The notes beneath the pieces are model-generated. The model was not told the DNA's origin. It searched no databases and saw only the letters and a program-made list of their open reading frames with translations. 64,000 nt of DNA from Aphanomyces cochlioides (Eukaryota > Oomycota > Saprolegniomycetes > Saprolegniales > Verrucalvaceae): assembly GCA_019828595.1 (NCBI GenBank), contig JAHQRK010000010.1, positions 1,426,001-1,490,000 of the forward strand, written 5' to 3'. Positions within the stretch are counted from its first letter, which is position 1, and each line of letters begins with the position of its first letter. Shown piece by piece: positions 20,768 through 32,416 of this stretch. Position numbers and translations under genes: made by a program.

Positions 20768-23000
20768 TCACATGAGTGCTAAGCCCAAGATCGCAGTTGC
20801 AATCACGACGCATCTTGTAGCAGCAGACGTAATCTGCTTGGGAGCTGAACTTGTCGCCGCCTTAGGTGGAATCGTCGGCGTTGTTTTGTCGACAAACAGC
20901 GTCGTCGCTGGGGCGGTGGCATGTGTCGCCACTGGAGAGGGAGACGTTGGCAAGGAAGTTGTGATGGTTGGAGTGGCAGCCACTGAGGAATTGAAAGCGA
21001 TTCCTAGTGGAGGAGTTGGAGCTGTGCTGCTCGTCTTGGAGTCACTGCTTCCAGCACAGACAACCGCAGGATCCGGGCAAGTGAGTGTTCCACGAAAGCC
21101 AGCAACAGTCTTGACTTGACCTTTCGCGGTGCATTGGACTGGAGATGAGGCGCCCACGACGGTGACGGTGATAGATCCGTCGGCCATGCACGTCATGGAG
21201 TAGCAGCCAGTTGTTCGACCTGGGAAACTCCACCTGCGGTTAGCGTACGTCAAGAGCGAACTCTTGGTGCAAAAGCTCGATGGGCCATACGTTTCGCCAA
21301 GAAGATTGATGGAAGTCCCAGGGGGGGTTACCAAGTTGCTCGGCACGGAACAGTCGCCACTCTTGTAGCCGCTGAGGAGCGGACAATAGTCTGCAAACGA
21401 ATCGCCACCGATCGACGAGTTAGCAAAATATTGGTCGTAGGGTGGAATCGTTGAATTCGGCCAAGATCGCAACGTGCAATACGCGCGAGATGTCAGATCG
21501 GCGTAGCATCCATCCGTGGATGCATCCACGCAGAAATGGTCGTCCGGTACTGGAATCGGCGACGACGGCGTTCCTTGGATGCAAGTGTCCGTCGCAAATG
21601 CACACCCGCGATTTGCTCCCCAAAACATTCGCTGCGCGGATGTCAAATTGACTTGATACCATCCTGAATCTTGGAAATATGCCTAGAGCATGCAGTCAAG
21701 TGTGGTCGAGTGATGGAAGATGCTACGAGTGTGAGGCCAGAGACTGCCATGCTAAAGCTCTGGAGAGGGCTCATGACCTCTGGTTCGAAGAGACGCTCGT
21801 CCCAGTGGCTGCCAAGACAGTCACCGTCTTCGTCTTCGATTTCAGCGCCATTCAATGTCGAACAGTTGAAATACGAGCGGACGAACGCCAAGACGTTGGG
21901 CGTGACGATCTTGGCGACGGAATGGCCACGCTCGGTGAAGAACTGCACGGTCGAGTCGCTTGGCATTTGGATCCAGTCGGCGACGTAGCCATTGGGACAA
22001 GTGTACGACCTTTGCGTGGGGGGATCGCCTACACGATATTGTGCATCACATATGGCGGTATGTCTGTCTACCTGAAGCATCGCGGGGGGTTCGGGGGGTT
22101 CCATCAGGATGGCGCATGTAAGCATACATGTCCGACGTGAAGCCGAGAGCGTGGGCAATTTCATGCAGACCGACACTAATCTGCGCTTTGTAGACGGCCG
22201 CTGCAGCATTTAATCGTTGCGGACAGAAGTTGATCATGCCCATGGTCGGTCGATCAAACTGTGGGTATGAGGACATTTCACTTTGTGAGAATAATCACCA
22301 ACCTGGTCAATTTGACACACGGTGGCGTACGCAAGGACATTGGAATTGCACATGGTTGTTCGCACAGCGCGGACATAGAGCACGTAGTCGGTGTCAGGAA
22401 CGCCAGAGCCAGCCGCTGTCGTGTCGCAGTCACCACCGAAACAACCTGTTCTTGGACAAGTGGAGCAGTATTTCATGGAGGCCAAGTGGCTCGCTGGAAT
22501 CGTCTGCTCGTAGCATTTTGTTGCCGGCGACACTGTCTTGCACACGAATGGTGTTGTTGCCCAAGGCTTAGCGCAATCTGGCTCGGCGTACCAGAGGCCA
22601 CTAAGCGGGACAACCTACACACGACGCCTTAGAATGTCTGGAGGGAGAGTCAAGCTACAGATAAAGCATTGCTCCAGAAGTCGATCGCATCGGGGACAAG
22701 CTTGGACTTGAGAAACGTCGACAGCGTTGAAGAGAGAGCATTGACGCTAGCGTCATCATAGAACGGAGTTATGCGGAGCTTTTGATAGACAGCCGTCGAG
22801 TCGATCGACGTCGCGGCACCACTGGCGTCAACTTCAGCCGTGAGCATGCGCAATTGAGGATGGTCGTCATCGTACTCCTGCGGTGCTGAGCGTGGTAGGT
22901 TTGAGACGATGCGACTGTGGCCGCAATGGTGCATCGATTCTGCAGTCGCCGCTGCTCTAACCAGTGCCACAAGGGCAACGATGAACGCCGTGGCTCGCAT
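20768..23000 (-). CDS. leishmanolysin-like metallopeptidase 2
   Basis: M8 zinc peptidase, probably cell-surface. Exons are 23000-22659, 22614-22303, 22258-22072, 22028-21727 and 21682-20768, giving 685 aa. The signal peptide starts MRATAFIVALVALVRAAATA. HEIAHALGF is at about residue 250, the third ligand is in CLGSHWDER, and the Met-turn is EVMSPLQS. The intron at 21683-21726 splits LTL|AYFQDSGWY; it is shared only with copy 4, not with copies 1 and 3. The C-terminal tail is Thr/Pro/Ser-rich (about 80 residues) and ends hydrophobic (VVIATAILGLALM), as for GPI anchoring. Exons 1-5, introns and upstream DNA are nearly the same as those of the plus-strand copy at 27281-29651, making a large inverted repeat. 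Confidence 0.93.
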
Positions 23001-23916
23001 CGTACCAGTCGACACTGCGACCACTCGGAACGCTATTTTGAGAGCAAAACTCCCCAGCTCATGTTGGGTCTAATAAAATCTCATCGACCTTAGCTCCATC
23101 ATTTTGAGTCCTTCTACAGCTATGTCGACGACATAGTAGTGCCGCGGGGACAACAAGAAGTAGCGAGAGTTAGAGGGACTCATGGCGAGAAAATTTTAGA
23201 AGAGGATATTGCTTGAATCCAAATCGAACGATAGCGCGCTCAAAGCCACCGCAGTAGCAGAGCATGACAGCTTCAATTCCAAGCAGAACTTCTCTATTAG
23301 TCGTCCAAATGCGTTAGACAGCTGGCCGCAATCGCTTGGGGCGTTTAGGTCTCCGTGTCGCAAAATTGGCGACATCTTTGAGATCTATTCGCACTCGACA
23401 GAAGCCACAGTCATGCTGATTGCTTTGACATTCTTCTCCGCTTCATCACTCGACTAAACATGGCCTTTTTTGCCGCTCGAGTGGAAGCAGCTGCAGAGGC
23501 TCGCGAGGCATCTCGCATAGCTCCAACGTGTGACCAACCGACTCAACGACAAGCCCGCTGACAACCCAAACCAACGTCTGAGCCGTCCCTCGAATAGCTT
23601 CAGGCGCACGCATTGACAACTCGACCAAGAGACCACGACGACGCCGAGTTGGCAATGGCCAAGTTGGTAAAGATCAACAATAACACAAAGTCATGGCCAG
23701 AGTTGATCGTCGCGTTTTGTTCAGGAGTCAGAAGAAGAGGGTTCACCACGCCGCGACTCTTGTGTTAACAATTGTGACGCAAGGTGGCAGAGGTCGTTAG
23801 GTCGTCGTGAGAGATTCTGCGCGAGTTGTCGTCTTCTTTGGAATATTCAAAGCCAGGAACGCAACCAAAGACGATCAAATGGATGGAATCTGAGACTTTG
23901 AACACCCCACAGACGA
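23001..23916. other. intergenic with repeat and gene relics between peptidases 2 and 3
   Basis: About 23003-23170 matches, inverted, the upstream region of copy 4 (about 27080-27280). About 23395-23545 matches in direct orientation about 26710-26880. A transporter relic at 23571-23753 is listed separately. No intact gene is seen. Confidence 0.5.
23571..23753 (-). pseudogene. fragment of the BT1-type transporter gene
   Basis: This stretch matches about 31740-31940 of the intact transporter gene on the same strand, with small deletions and frame breaks. The decoded piece GLLVELSMRAPEAIRGTAQT is nearly identical to GLLVELSMREPEAIRGTAQT of the intact protein, and the DNA continues to the segment encoding its EQNATINYD region. 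Only this internal piece is present, so it is a non-functional duplicate inserted in the peptidase cluster. Confidence 0.8.
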
Positions 23917-26634
23917 TTACATTAGCACGCCACCGACAATTGCTAAAACGAAAAGGCTATCGAGACTGCCAATCCGCCTGCAGTTGGATGGATCTGGACG
24001 CAGGGGCGACGTTGTAGCAGGTTTGATAGTTGTTGGCGTCTTGGTTGTAGCTGCTGGAGTGACGGGTGTGGGGGTTGGCGTTGGCTGTGGTGTGCTCGAG
24101 TCGCTTGTCATGGACGGTGTCATCGGCTGCACCATGGGTGTTGATGGCGATGTGGGGTTGAGTATTGTAGACGTCGATGCGTATGTTGTGGCTGTCACGG
24201 ACGGAACCATCGATGTCTCGGGAGCTTGGGTGGTGGTAGGAGCACTGGTAGTCGTCGGTGGAACTGTTGGAGGTCCTGTCGTGGTAGGAGGCGGCAGTGT
24301 CGATGTTGTCGACGGCCTTTCTGTCGACGTAGAACTTGAGAGAGGAGTCGTCGTTGGGGAATTTGTTGTCGGTGATGGAGTCGGAGGTGGAGTGCTATTG
24401 TAGATTGTAGATGGTGCTGTAGTTGTTGGGTTGGAGGCTGACTGATTGCTCGTCGATGGGCTTGCAGTGCTGGTTGATGGCGTCGAGCTCGTGGGTTGCG
24501 TCGTTGGAGCTGCTGTAGATGGTGGCGCAGACGTCGTATAGCTAGAAGAGCTAGTTGTTGGCGCGATCGTTGTAGTCGTAGTTGTGGCGGGAGGCGCATC
24601 GGTAGTTGGACTGCTGGGTGCAGGCGAAGGATTGTAACTTGGTGGACTGCTTGTGGTTGTCTGCGGTGGAATCGTCGTCGTGGGTTGCGATGTTGTCACG
24701 AGTGGAGCGGGACAAAAGGGCGAGCATTGTTTTGGTCCACAGACGACGTTTGGATCGGGACAGAGCAAGGTACCAGTAAAGCCAGGCACGCTCAACACTT
24801 CGTCCTTGCGACTGCACGTGACTCGCACCGTGTCTGTCGAACCGACGACTGTGATCGTCACCAGCCCTGAACTGCACGACGCGGCATAGCAGCCGCTCGA
24901 TCTTCCTGGAGAGCTCCAGCCGTCGTTCTCTTTGGTGAGGAGTGTGCTTTTCACGCAGACGCTCGTGTCGCTGTACGTTTCTCCTAGCAAGTTGATCGTC
25001 GTGCCTTGCGGGATTTCCAAGTTGGACTTGATCGAGCAATCTCCAAGCGTCGAGGCATCCAGAATCGGACAAAAGTCGGGAAACATGGCGCCGCCAATGT
25101 TGGCTTGACCAAAATATTGGTCGTACGATGGTAGAGCTCGACTGTACTGTCGAATTGTGCATGACGCCCTCGATGTCAAGTCCAAGGAGCAGCCATCCAC
25201 GGACGAATCCACGCAGAAATGGTCGCTAGCAAGCGGCTGAAGCTGTCCATCGCTCGCAGTTTGGATGCATGAGTTGGTTGCAAAGGAGCACCCTCGGTTA
25301 GCTCCCCACTGCATCGGTTGAGCCTGCGAGGTGTCGACTTTGTACCATCCCGAGTCTTGGAAGTACGACAGCGTCAAGCCAGAGAGAGGATTGCGGTAGC
25401 TCTGGAGAGGACTCATGAGTTCGGGCTCAAAAATGCGTTCTTCCCAGTGACTTCCCAAGCACGCGCCGTCCTGGTCTTCAATCTCGGCGCCGTTGAGTGT
25501 CGAGCAGTTGAAATAGTTTCTAACAAACGCAAGCACTGCTGGCGTGACGAGTTTGGCGACGGAATGGTCTCTCTCTGTGAAGAACTGCACGGTGTTGTTG
25601 CTCGGGAGCTGGACGGCAGCGACGGACAGGCCATTTGGACAAGTGTACGGCCGCAGAATGGGTGGTTGACCTACCAACGCCATTCAACAGTCGTCTTAGG
25701 AGGAGGAGAGAGACGCACCGGAAGCATCGCGAGGTGTCCGAGGCGTCCCGTCGGGAAACCGCATGAAAGGAAACATCTTGGACGTGAAACCCAGCGCGTG
25801 GGTGATTTCATGCGTCGCGGTCGTGAGCTGGGCGGTGTACATTCTTGGATCTGGATTCAGTCGCGACGGACAAAAATTGACCATTCCCATCGTCGGCCGA
25901 TCAAACTAACATGGAACGCGTCGTGCAACGCATGAGCAAGTTGCGTACCTGGTCTTGCTGACAGCTTGTGGCATACGCGAGGACGTTTCCAGCGCAGTTG
26001 GTGCTTTCCACGGCGCGGACATAGAGCACATAATCTGTGTTGGGGACGCCCGACCCGCCGGTGGTCGCGCAGTCGCCACCGTAGCAACCTGTGCGAGGAC
26101 ACGTCGCGCACACTTGGAGCGGTGCAAAGTGGTTTTCAGGGATTGGAGCTTCAAAGCAAACCGGGTTGGACTCGACAGCGTTGCACACGGGAGGCGTCGT
26201 CTGCCACACTTGAATGCACTTGCGCTGAGCAAACCACGGCCCGTCGATCGGCACGACCTGCTCGCACTTGACACGATCATCGTGACGACAAACCTTACCG
26301 AGAGCGTGTTGCTCCAGAATTGAATCGCGTCGGCAATCAGTTTGGACTTGATCAACGTCGCATTGGCCTCGGAGAGGGCATTGAAACTATCTTCGTCGTA
26401 GATTGGCGTAATGCGGAGCTTCTGGTACGCGTTGGATGCTTGGAGAGCTCTCGATGGTGCGACTTGGGTCGTGGGTTGTCTCGAGGTATTCCATGGCTCT
26501 CCGTGGTGGTCGGCATAACTCTGTGGCGCAATGACTGCGTTTTCAAACTCAAGACTGCTTTGAATGCACGCGGCGTCAAGCGGCAAGACGCAGCAGCTAG
26601 CGATCCAAATGATGGCGTGCGTCTGTCGACGCAT
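23917..26634 (-). CDS. leishmanolysin-like metallopeptidase 3 with long mucin-like tail
   Basis: M8 zinc peptidase, probably surface-anchored. Exons are 26634-26299, 26257-25949, 25905-25719 and 25670-23917, giving 861 aa. The signal peptide starts MRRQTHAIIWIASCCVLPLD. The zinc site is HEITHALGF (about residue 247), with CLGSHWEER and ELMSPLQS following; all ligands are present. From about residue 605 to 840 the protein is a Thr/Ser/Pro-rich region with short TTT, SPT and PTT units, likely heavily O-glycosylated, ending in a hydrophobic segment (SLDSLFVLAIVGGVLM) suited to GPI attachment. It lacks the intron found at LTL|AYF in copies 2 and 4 (here LTLSYFQDSGWY is continuous). It is flanked by the inverted repeat formed by those copies. 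Confidence 0.93.
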
Positions 26635-27280
26635 CCTCGCAATTGACAATTGAATCAATGAATCGTTGCGAAACGACCAATGCGTTTCAGATCTGGTTGC
26701 ATCGTACGACAGATCCCGACAACACTCGTGTCACGCTGATTGCTTTGCCATCTTTCTCCGCTTCGTCCATCCAATCGATCGGCTGGAGATTGCATTTCTT
26801 TTGCCGCTTGAGTGGAAGCAGCTGCAGTAACATGAGCGACATCTCGCATTGCTCCAACTTGTGACCGACTCGACGACAGTTTCGCCACCCTGAGACCAAA
26901 ACACCCCAAGCGATCTCGGGCGTTGGCTCGCGTGCGATACTCTTGAAACGCAATTCGATGACGTGGATGAGTTGTGTTCTGGAGCTGTCGTTGGCTTTGC
27001 ACCGCTTGCCGTCGTCGCAATCGTCGAGCTCGTTGTGGTTCGATTTGGGGACAGAAGGAATAGTGGACTTGTAAAGTTTTCTCGCCCTGAGTCTCGATGA
27101 CTCTCGATATTTATTCATGTCCTCGCGGCACAACAACGGCGTGGACATAGCGTTCGAATGACAGCTTTGGTGGCGCTGAAGGAGAGCTAGCCACGATAGC
27201 CTCGATGAGATTTGATTCGACCCAACACGAGCTGAGGAGTTTTGCACTGAAAATAGCTTTCCGAGTGGTCACACTGAGCC
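26635..27280. other. divergent intergenic region between peptidases 3 and 4
   Basis: It should contain both divergent promoters. About 26710-26880 repeats the segment at 23395-23545. The last about 200 nt match, inverted, the DNA upstream of copy 2. Apparent frames here show no family similarity. Confidence 0.45.
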
Positions 27281-29651
27281 ATGCAAGCCACGACGTTCAT
27301 CGTGGCGCTTATGGCTCTGGTGAGAGCAGTGGCGACTGCAGAATTGATGCACCATTGCGGCCACAATCACATCATTTCAGACATACCACGCTCGGCACCG
27401 CAGGAGTACGATGACGACCATCCTCAATTGCGCATGCTCATGGCTGAAGTCGACGCCAGTGGTGCCGCGACGTCGATCGACTCGACGGCTGTCAATCAAA
27501 AGCTCCGCATGACACCGATCTACGACGACGCTAGCGTCAATGCTCTCTCTTCAACGCTATCGTCGTATCTCAAGTCCAAGCTTGTCCCGGATGCGATCGA
27601 CTTCTGGAGCAGTATTCTATCAGTTGCGTGGCTCCCCACAATGATATTCTAAGGCGTCGTGTGTAGGTTGTCCCTCTTAGTGGCCCGTGGTACGCCCAGC
27701 CGTCGTGTGCGACGACTTGGGCAACAACGCCAGTCGTGTGCAAGACAGTGTCGTCGGCACCGAAATGCTACGAGCAGACGATTCCAGCGAGCCACTTGGC
27801 CTCCATGAGATACTGCTCCACTTGTCCAAGAACAGGTTGTGTCGGTGGTGTCTGCAACACGACAGCGGCTGGCTCTGGCGTTCCTGACACCGACTACGTG
27901 CTCTATGTTCGCGCTGTGCGAACAACCATGTGCAATTCCAATGTCCTTGCGTACGCCACCGTGTGTCAAATTGACCAGGTTGGTGATTATTCTCACAAAG
28001 TGAAATGTCCTCATACCCACAGTTTGATCGACCGACGATGGGCATGATCAACTTCTGTCCGCAACGATTGAGTGCAGAAGCAGACGACTACAAAGCACAA
28101 ATCGGTGTCGCTCTGCATGAAATCGGCCACGCTCTCGGCTTCTCGTCGCAAATGTATGCTCGCATGCGCCATCCTGATGGATCCCCCCGAACCCCCCGAG
28201 ATGCTTCAGGTAGACAGACATACCGCCATATGTGATGCATAATATCGTGTAGGCGATCCCCCCACGCAAAGGTCGTACACTTGTCCCAATGGCTACGTCG
28301 CCAGCGCGATCCAAATGCCAAGCGACTCGACCGTGCAGTTCTTCACCGAGCGTGGCCATTCCGTCGCCAAGATCGTCACACCCAACGTCTTGGCGTTCGT
28401 CCGCTCGTATTTCAACTGCACGACATTGAATGGCGCTGAAATCGAAGACCGAGATAGTGGATGTCTTGGCAGTCACTGGGAAGAGCGTCTCTTTGAGTCA
28501 GAGGTCATGAGCCCTCTCCAGAGCTTTAGCATGGCAGTCTCTGGCCTCACACTCGTAGCATCTTCCATGACTCGACCACACTTGACTGCATGCTCTAGGC
28601 ATATTTCCTAGATTCAGGATGGTATCAAGTCAATTTGGTATCCGCGCAGCGAATGTTTTGGGGAGCAAACCGCGGATGTGCGTTTGCGACGGACACTTGC
28701 ATCCAAGGAACGCCGTCGTCGCCGATTCCAGTACCGGACGACCATTTCTGCGTGGATGCATCCACGGATGGATGCTACGCCGATCTGACGTCGATCGGAT
28801 ACTGCACGCTGCAAACTTGGCCGTCCACGATGATTCCATCCTACGACCGATACTTTGCAGACCCGTCGATCGGTGGCAATTCGTATCCAGACTATTGCCC
28901 GCTCCTCCGCGGTTCCAAGAGCGGCGACTGTTCAGTGCCGAGCAACTTGGAAACTCCCACTGGGACTTCCATCAATCTTCTTGGCGAAACGTATGGCCCG
29001 TCGAGCTTTTGCACCAAGAGTTCTCTCTTGACGTACGCTAACGACGGGTGGAGTTTCCCAAGTCGAACGACTGGCTGCTACTCTATAACGTGTTTGGTCG
29101 ACGGAACGATCAATGTCACCGTCGTGGGTGCCGCGGCACCAGTCCAATGCACTGCGAAAGGTCAAGTCAAGACAGTCGCTGGCTTTCGTGGAGCACTCAC
29201 TTGTCCAGATCCTGCGATAGTCTGCGCTGGACTACCTTGTATGCCAAATTGTAGCCCAGGAACCAGTGACTCCGAGACGTCCATCACAGTCCCAGCTCCC
29301 CCGCCGACAAGCACTTTGAATTCCTCAGTCGCTGCAACCCCAACCATCACCATCTCCTTGACAACGCTCCCCCCAACGGCCGGAAACGCTACAAATACCT
29401 CGTCAACAACATCCCCGACGATCACCAATCCCCCGATTCCCCCTCCAGTGGCGACACATGCCACTTCCCCAGCGACGACCCGTCCTCCAGTGGCGACACA
29501 AACCCCAGCGACGACGCTGTTTGTCAACAAAACAACACTGACGACGATTCCACCAAACGAGACGACAACTTCAGCTCCCAAGCAGACAAAGTCTGCAGCT
29601 GGAAGACCCATCTTGATGACGACTGCGATCTTGTGCCTAGCGCTCGTGTGA
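27281..29651 (+). CDS. leishmanolysin-like metallopeptidase 4
   Basis: M8 zinc peptidase, the plus-strand partner of copy 2. Exons are 27281-27622, 27667-27978, 28023-28209, 28253-28554 and 28599-29651, giving 731 aa. The first four exons have exactly the same lengths as those of copy 2 (342, 312, 187, 302 nt), and the intron at 27979-28022 is identical in sequence to its counterpart. The signal peptide is MQATTFIVALMALVRAVATA. The zinc site is HEIGHALGF at about residue 250, with CLGSHWEER and EVMSPLQS. One family position differs: AYFLDSGWY has Leu where the others have Gln. The C-terminal tail is longer than in copy 2 through extra Thr/Pro units (PPVATHATSPATTRPPVATQ repeats PPVAT) and ends hydrophobic (ILMTTAILCLALV). 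Confidence 0.93.
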
Positions 29652-30724
29652 ACATGTCAGAAGTCACAACCATTTCGCCTGTATCGGCGTATGAGCAAAG
29701 GTCCCGTGCGTCTTGTACGTGGCCATGATTGAGCACACTCTGGTGGCTAGGCACTTAGTCGTCGCGGCACATCACACGTGTGTTCAGAACCAACTTGTCG
29801 ATATGCCGCTGGTCTAGTCGGTGTGGCCATACGACGACCACCCGTTTGCGAATGGAACGCGACGTCTGACGGTCAAAGTGGACGCAGCAGTGATGGCATT
29901 AGCGTCGTCGGCACTCATCGCGGAAAAAGTAATCGAATCTCCCTGCAACAACCGTCATGGATGCGCTGTCAACGGCAAATTGAAATTTCATCAAGACGAC
30001 AACAAATTCTCCAGACGACTCGTTTCTCAAGGTACACGTCGACAAAAAGGCGAACGACATCGTCACTGCCGCCTCCTACCACGACTGAACCCCCAACAGT
30101 TCCACCATCAACTACCATTGCTCCTACCCCCGCCCATGCTTCCGAGAGACCTATCGTTCTGTCGGTCACAGCTACAACATACGCACCGACGTCTACCATT
30201 CTCAACACGACAACGCCTTCAACACCAACGGTGCAGTCGATGATATTGTCCATGACAAGCGACTCAAGCAAACCACAACCAACTATGCCCTCCACGCCTG
30301 TAGCAGACTTCCATCGTTGCGAAGAAGATGCCAACTCACGGAGAACCTCAGGTGATGACAACAACAGCCTCTGCTACTTCACATCGTGACAGTATGCCCG
30401 ATTACGAATGGACGACGTGACATGATCAGGGGTGCAAGTCCGTCGTCTGAACCAAGTAGTCTAACAATAAAGAGTGCATGGACATCAATCAGAGTTTGAC
30501 CACGCATTGATTCACCTGGGATGACATTTGAGATCTTTGAATGTATGCAGAGCTTTAAAATATTCACACTTCTCAAATGTCATGTCGACACGATGCAACT
30601 CTCAACTGTTCATGGTTGGAAAAGAAAGCAAAGATCGCTAAAATCTTGGAAATGTGTCAACTCACAAGGGTTTTTGAATCATAAACTACTACTTGACATT
30701 GGTTAAATGCACATTCTAACAAAT
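29652..30724. other. intergenic with chimeric peptidase relic
   Basis: The first 670 nt hold the peptidase pseudogene described separately. From about 30390 to 30724 I see nothing coding; this is the 3' flank of the minus-strand transporter gene. Confidence 0.4.
29725..30330 (+). pseudogene. chimeric leishmanolysin relic (5' of one paralogue, 3' tail of another)
   Basis: From ATG 29725 the frame encodes VVAAHHTCVQNQL, a TAG at 29815-29817, then YDDHPFANGTRRLTVKVDAA. This matches the signal peptide and prodomain start of peptidase 1 (VAAHHTCAQNQL; YDDHPFENATRRLTVEMDAA). About 90 nt later, in another frame, it becomes a Thr/Pro-rich tail (LPPPTTTEPPTVPPSTT; VTATTYAPTSTILN) matching the mucin-like tail of peptidase 3. 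The whole catalytic region is missing. It is a dead gene formed by deletion or recombination between paralogues. Confidence 0.8.
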
Positions 30725-32416
30725 CTAAGGGCATCCAGAACCACCCGCGACCTTGAGGCATGCCGTCGATGGGTAGATCGACATGAGGTTTGTCATGATC
30801 GACCACACAAACACAAACACGAGCATGACCAAAGTGATGTTTCCAAGAAGGCGGCTCTTCTCGCCCTTGCGCTTGAGTTCTTGCGTTTCCGCCTTTTGTC
30901 GAGGCAACAACAGCACGAAGAAGAGGCCAAAGATCTTGCAGGCGTACGAGAAAATGTATGCGTAGGTGACTTCGGTGCGGACGTGTTTATCGTCGGCTTG
31001 GAGGTAAGCAAAGTCAATGTCAAAGTTGGCGTCCACGTTCTTCGTAATGACAGTTGAGAACGGAGAAGCAAGCGTGGACACAGAGACGAGCAGACCATAG
31101 AAAGCGGCTTCGTTGCCAATATCAGCAATTTCAACCATGCAGTAGTTGGCCACGATGAAACCAATGCGCATTGGAATTAATTCAATCAGAGGGAAGCCAA
31201 GCCAGAACCATTGGCTTCGGTAGACATCCCAAATTGTGAAGAAGGTCGGGAATAGGTCGATGATAATCGCAGAAAGGCTCGTAATGACGACAATCCAGCG
31301 CCAGTTCCAGCCCAAACCAAACTTGACGACCACCGTGAACACAATGGCAGAGATGACGCTGCCCAAGATGGACGCGATACTGCTGTTTAAAGGCGTCACC
31401 TTGGCCCACACGCTCTGAATTGGGTAGGCAGCCGTCACGCTGACGTACGAAAACAAGTTCTTGAAGAATTGGAAAAGCAAAATTTGAATCACAACCTTGT
31501 GGTGCATGAGTTCGTAGATTTTGCGCAGTTCAGTGGTGAACGAAAGACGCGTCGTGACTTTATCTTCAGAGACATTGTACCACAAGGACAAAGTCGTGAA
31601 CAACGAGGACACGGTGCAAACCCACATGACACCATGGATGCCAATGGAGTGCTTGAAAGTACCACCAAACGCAGCACTGTTGAGACCAAAGCCGATGAGA
31701 GCAGCCGAAATAATAGCACCAAACATGTCAGCCACCCAAACCATCGTTTGGGCAGTTCCTCGAATGGCCTCAGGCTCACGCATCGACAACTCGACCAAGA
31801 GACCACCCGACGCAGAATTCGCAATCACAATGCCCAAATTTGCAAAGATCAACAAAAGCACAAAGGCATGACCAGAGTTGGGAGCATCGTAGTTGATCGT
31901 CGCGTTCTGCTCAGGAGTCAGAAGAGCGGGGTTCACCAACGACAACGACGGGTCCGAGTAGTAAGGACGACCCACGGGAAGCACAGCCATCACAAAGCAA
32001 CAAATCGTGCACAGCGCCATGCCAATCACCATGTACGGACGACGGCGGTAGCCAAAGATGGGAAAACAATCCGACAAAATACCAAAGAAGAACTTGAACG
32101 TGTACGGCAAGGCGGTCAAGACACTCACAGACGCAGTGGCCACACCAGACATGTGCAGATAGTTGGTCAAGAAGGGATACACGAGGAGGTAGATGGAGTT
32201 GTAGACGACGCCCATGGAGAAATATTGGACCAAGAGGCCGATATGTTGCTTGCTCAAGACATTGGGCACGTCGCCTTCACGAAGAGCACCATCCTTGAAG
32301 ACTTCTGGCGACTTGGCATGGACGTAGTTGGTGCCGTCTTCGAGAGGCGTTTCGTCCTTCTTGATAAGGCTGGATGATGACACGCGCTCGATCGCATCGA
32401 CTGCAGTGAGCGACAT
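30725..32416 (-). CDS. folate/biopterin transporter family (BT1) membrane protein
   Basis: BT1-family proteins are major-facilitator-like carriers for folates or pterins in trypanosomatids, plants, cyanobacteria and oomycetes. The protein is 563 aa with no intron, starting MSLTAVDAIERVSSSSLIKK at 32416. About 12 hydrophobic spans follow an about 60-residue cytosolic N-terminus. Family features include ALPYTFKFFFGILSDCFPI and FGYRRRPYMVIGMAL, the loop motif between early helices. The central GLLVELSMREPEAIRGTAQT segment recurs in a pseudogene copy at 23571-23753. The C-terminus has a basic loop (RQKAETQELKRKGEKSR) before the last span. The substrate cannot be told from sequence alone. Confidence 0.85.
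   Translation of the reverse strand: MSLTAVDAIERVSSSSLIKKDETPLEDGTNYVHAKSPEVFKDGALREGDVPNVLSKQHIGLLVQYFSMGVVYNSIYLLVYPFLTNYLHMSGVATASVSVLTALPYTFKFFFGILSDCFPIFGYRRRPYMVIGMALCTICCFVMAVLPVGRPYYSDPSLSLVNPALLTPEQNATINYDAPNSGHAFVLLLIFANLGIVIANSASGGLLVELSMREPEAIRGTAQTMVWVADMFGAIISAALIGFGLNSAAFGGTFKHSIGIHGVMWVCTVSSLFTTLSLWYNVSEDKVTTRLSFTTELRKIYELMHHKVVIQILLFQFFKNLFSYVSVTAAYPIQSVWAKVTPLNSSIASILGSVISAIVFTVVVKFGLGWNWRWIVVITSLSAIIIDLFPTFFTIWDVYRSQWFWLGFPLIELIPMRIGFIVANYCMVEIADIGNEAAFYGLLVSVSTLASPFSTVITKNVDANFDIDFAYLQADDKHVRTEVTYAYIFSYACKIFGLFFVLLLPRQKAETQELKRKGEKSRLLGNITLVMLVFVFVWSIMTNLMSIYPSTACLKVAGGSGCP

Noticed and set aside
23984..24403. 139-codon Val/Gly-rich plus-strand frame
   Set aside because: It is the antisense of the Thr/Pro tail of peptidase 3; such low-complexity tails read as Gly/Val repeats on the other strand.
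31469..32377. 302-codon plus-strand frame
   Set aside because: It is fully antisense to the BT1 transporter and His/Arg/Gln-rich, as expected for a shadow frame.
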